Assembly: GCA_019693395.1 (NCBI GenBank) | Contig: JAAMXP010002197.1 | Coordinates: 442 to 18,955 of the forward strand | Direction of reading: 5' to 3' | Length of the DNA: 18,514 nucleotides | Source: Ettlia oleoabundans | Lineage: Eukaryota > Chlorophyta > Chlorophyceae > Chlamydomonadales | Shown here: positions 18,265 to 18,514 of the stretch, in pieces | How the letters are laid out: each line of letters starts with the position of its first letter | Position numbering within the stretch: position 1 is the first letter of the stretch | Notes under the pieces: generated by a model | Told to the model about the DNA's origin: nothing | The model's database searches: none | What the model saw: the letters and a program-made list of their open reading frames with translations, nothing else | Program-made: the position numbers and the translations under genes

Positions 18265-18514
18265 GTGCGATACAGTAGGTGGACTGTGTATGGGTCCATA
18301 GTTACTGTTTGTGTAGCAGCAAAGGCTGCACCAAGCTTTTTGCATGGGAGCTTTGCGGTTGGTCACCTATGTTGGTGGTAACACTGAAGGATGTTTAGGG
18401 TGGCCCCAAGCATGCAGTGCCAATCGTCCCTTGGCTTTGGGTCCCCCCAGCTGACTGCTGTCTCCTGCAGCCCTCCCTGCCCCGCCGCCCGCCCGCCCGC
18501 GCGCGCGCCCGCCC
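18265..18514 (+). other. Partial exportin-2 intron ending in G/C low-complexity sequence
   Basis: After the donor at 18265 I cannot place the next exon. Possible acceptors are CCCAG near 18450 and CTGCAG near 18470, but what follows is a run of CCCG/GCGC repeats that does not encode the expected CSE1 sequence. The window may end at an assembly break. Confidence 0.5.

Noticed and set aside
1..18514. CRISPR arrays, transposons, tRNA or rRNA genes, viral genes, defence systems
   Set aside because: No spaced repeat arrays, long terminal or inverted repeats, transposase or polymerase motifs, or tRNA-like cloverleafs were noticed; the content is ordinary nuclear housekeeping genes.

Overview
The window is nuclear DNA of a green alga (Chlorophyta). 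All eight genes are intron-rich, with short introns of about 90-260 nt that mostly begin GTGAGT/GTGNGN and end TGCAG. The DNA is moderately GC-rich with CAG/CTG and CA microsatellites. The pentanucleotide TGTAA, the chlorophyte poly(A) signal, lies downstream of several genes. Two encoded proteins (a PAP/fibrillin and a heat-shock protein with an organellar presequence) fit a photosynthetic eukaryote. Genus cannot be fixed from sequence alone.

Layout, left to right: (1) 3' part of a SWI3/SMARCC-type chromatin-remodelling subunit (+, entering from the left edge); (2) an organellar small heat-shock protein (-), tail-to-tail with SWI3; (3) a fold-type-II PLP enzyme of the threonine/serine dehydratase-serine racemase family (+), after about 1.1 kb without a recognised gene; (4) a 12-exon Mrc1/Claspin replication-checkpoint mediator (+); (5) VPS55, an endosomal sorting membrane protein (-), tail-to-tail with MRC1; (6) an 11-exon NADH-cytochrome b5 reductase (+), head-to-head with VPS55; (7) a PAP/fibrillin plastid lipid-associated protein (-), tail-to-tail with the reductase; (8) the 5' part of exportin-2/CSE1 (+), head-to-head with fibrillin and running off the right edge.

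I rebuilt every gene from exons by matching splice sites, reading frame and remembered family motifs. All complete models close in frame: HSP20 242 aa, PLP enzyme 341 aa, MRC1 850 aa, VPS55 129 aa, reductase 301 aa, fibrillin 210 aa. No alignment or transcript data were available.

The genes do not form a pathway. They are housekeeping genes in a compact, mostly alternating-strand arrangement with shared promoters and shared 3' ends. I found no mobile element, CRISPR array, RNA gene or new multi-gene system. The points of interest are smaller: a near-palindromic TGTAA-GG-TTACA element between MRC1 and VPS55, an SQ/TQ cluster confined to one frame-preserving MRC1 exon, two GC-AG introns, five stop-free 3n introns, a G-run-rich intron, a duplicated poly(A)-signal block and micro-exons. 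Both window edges are low-complexity C/G sequence, possibly contig ends.
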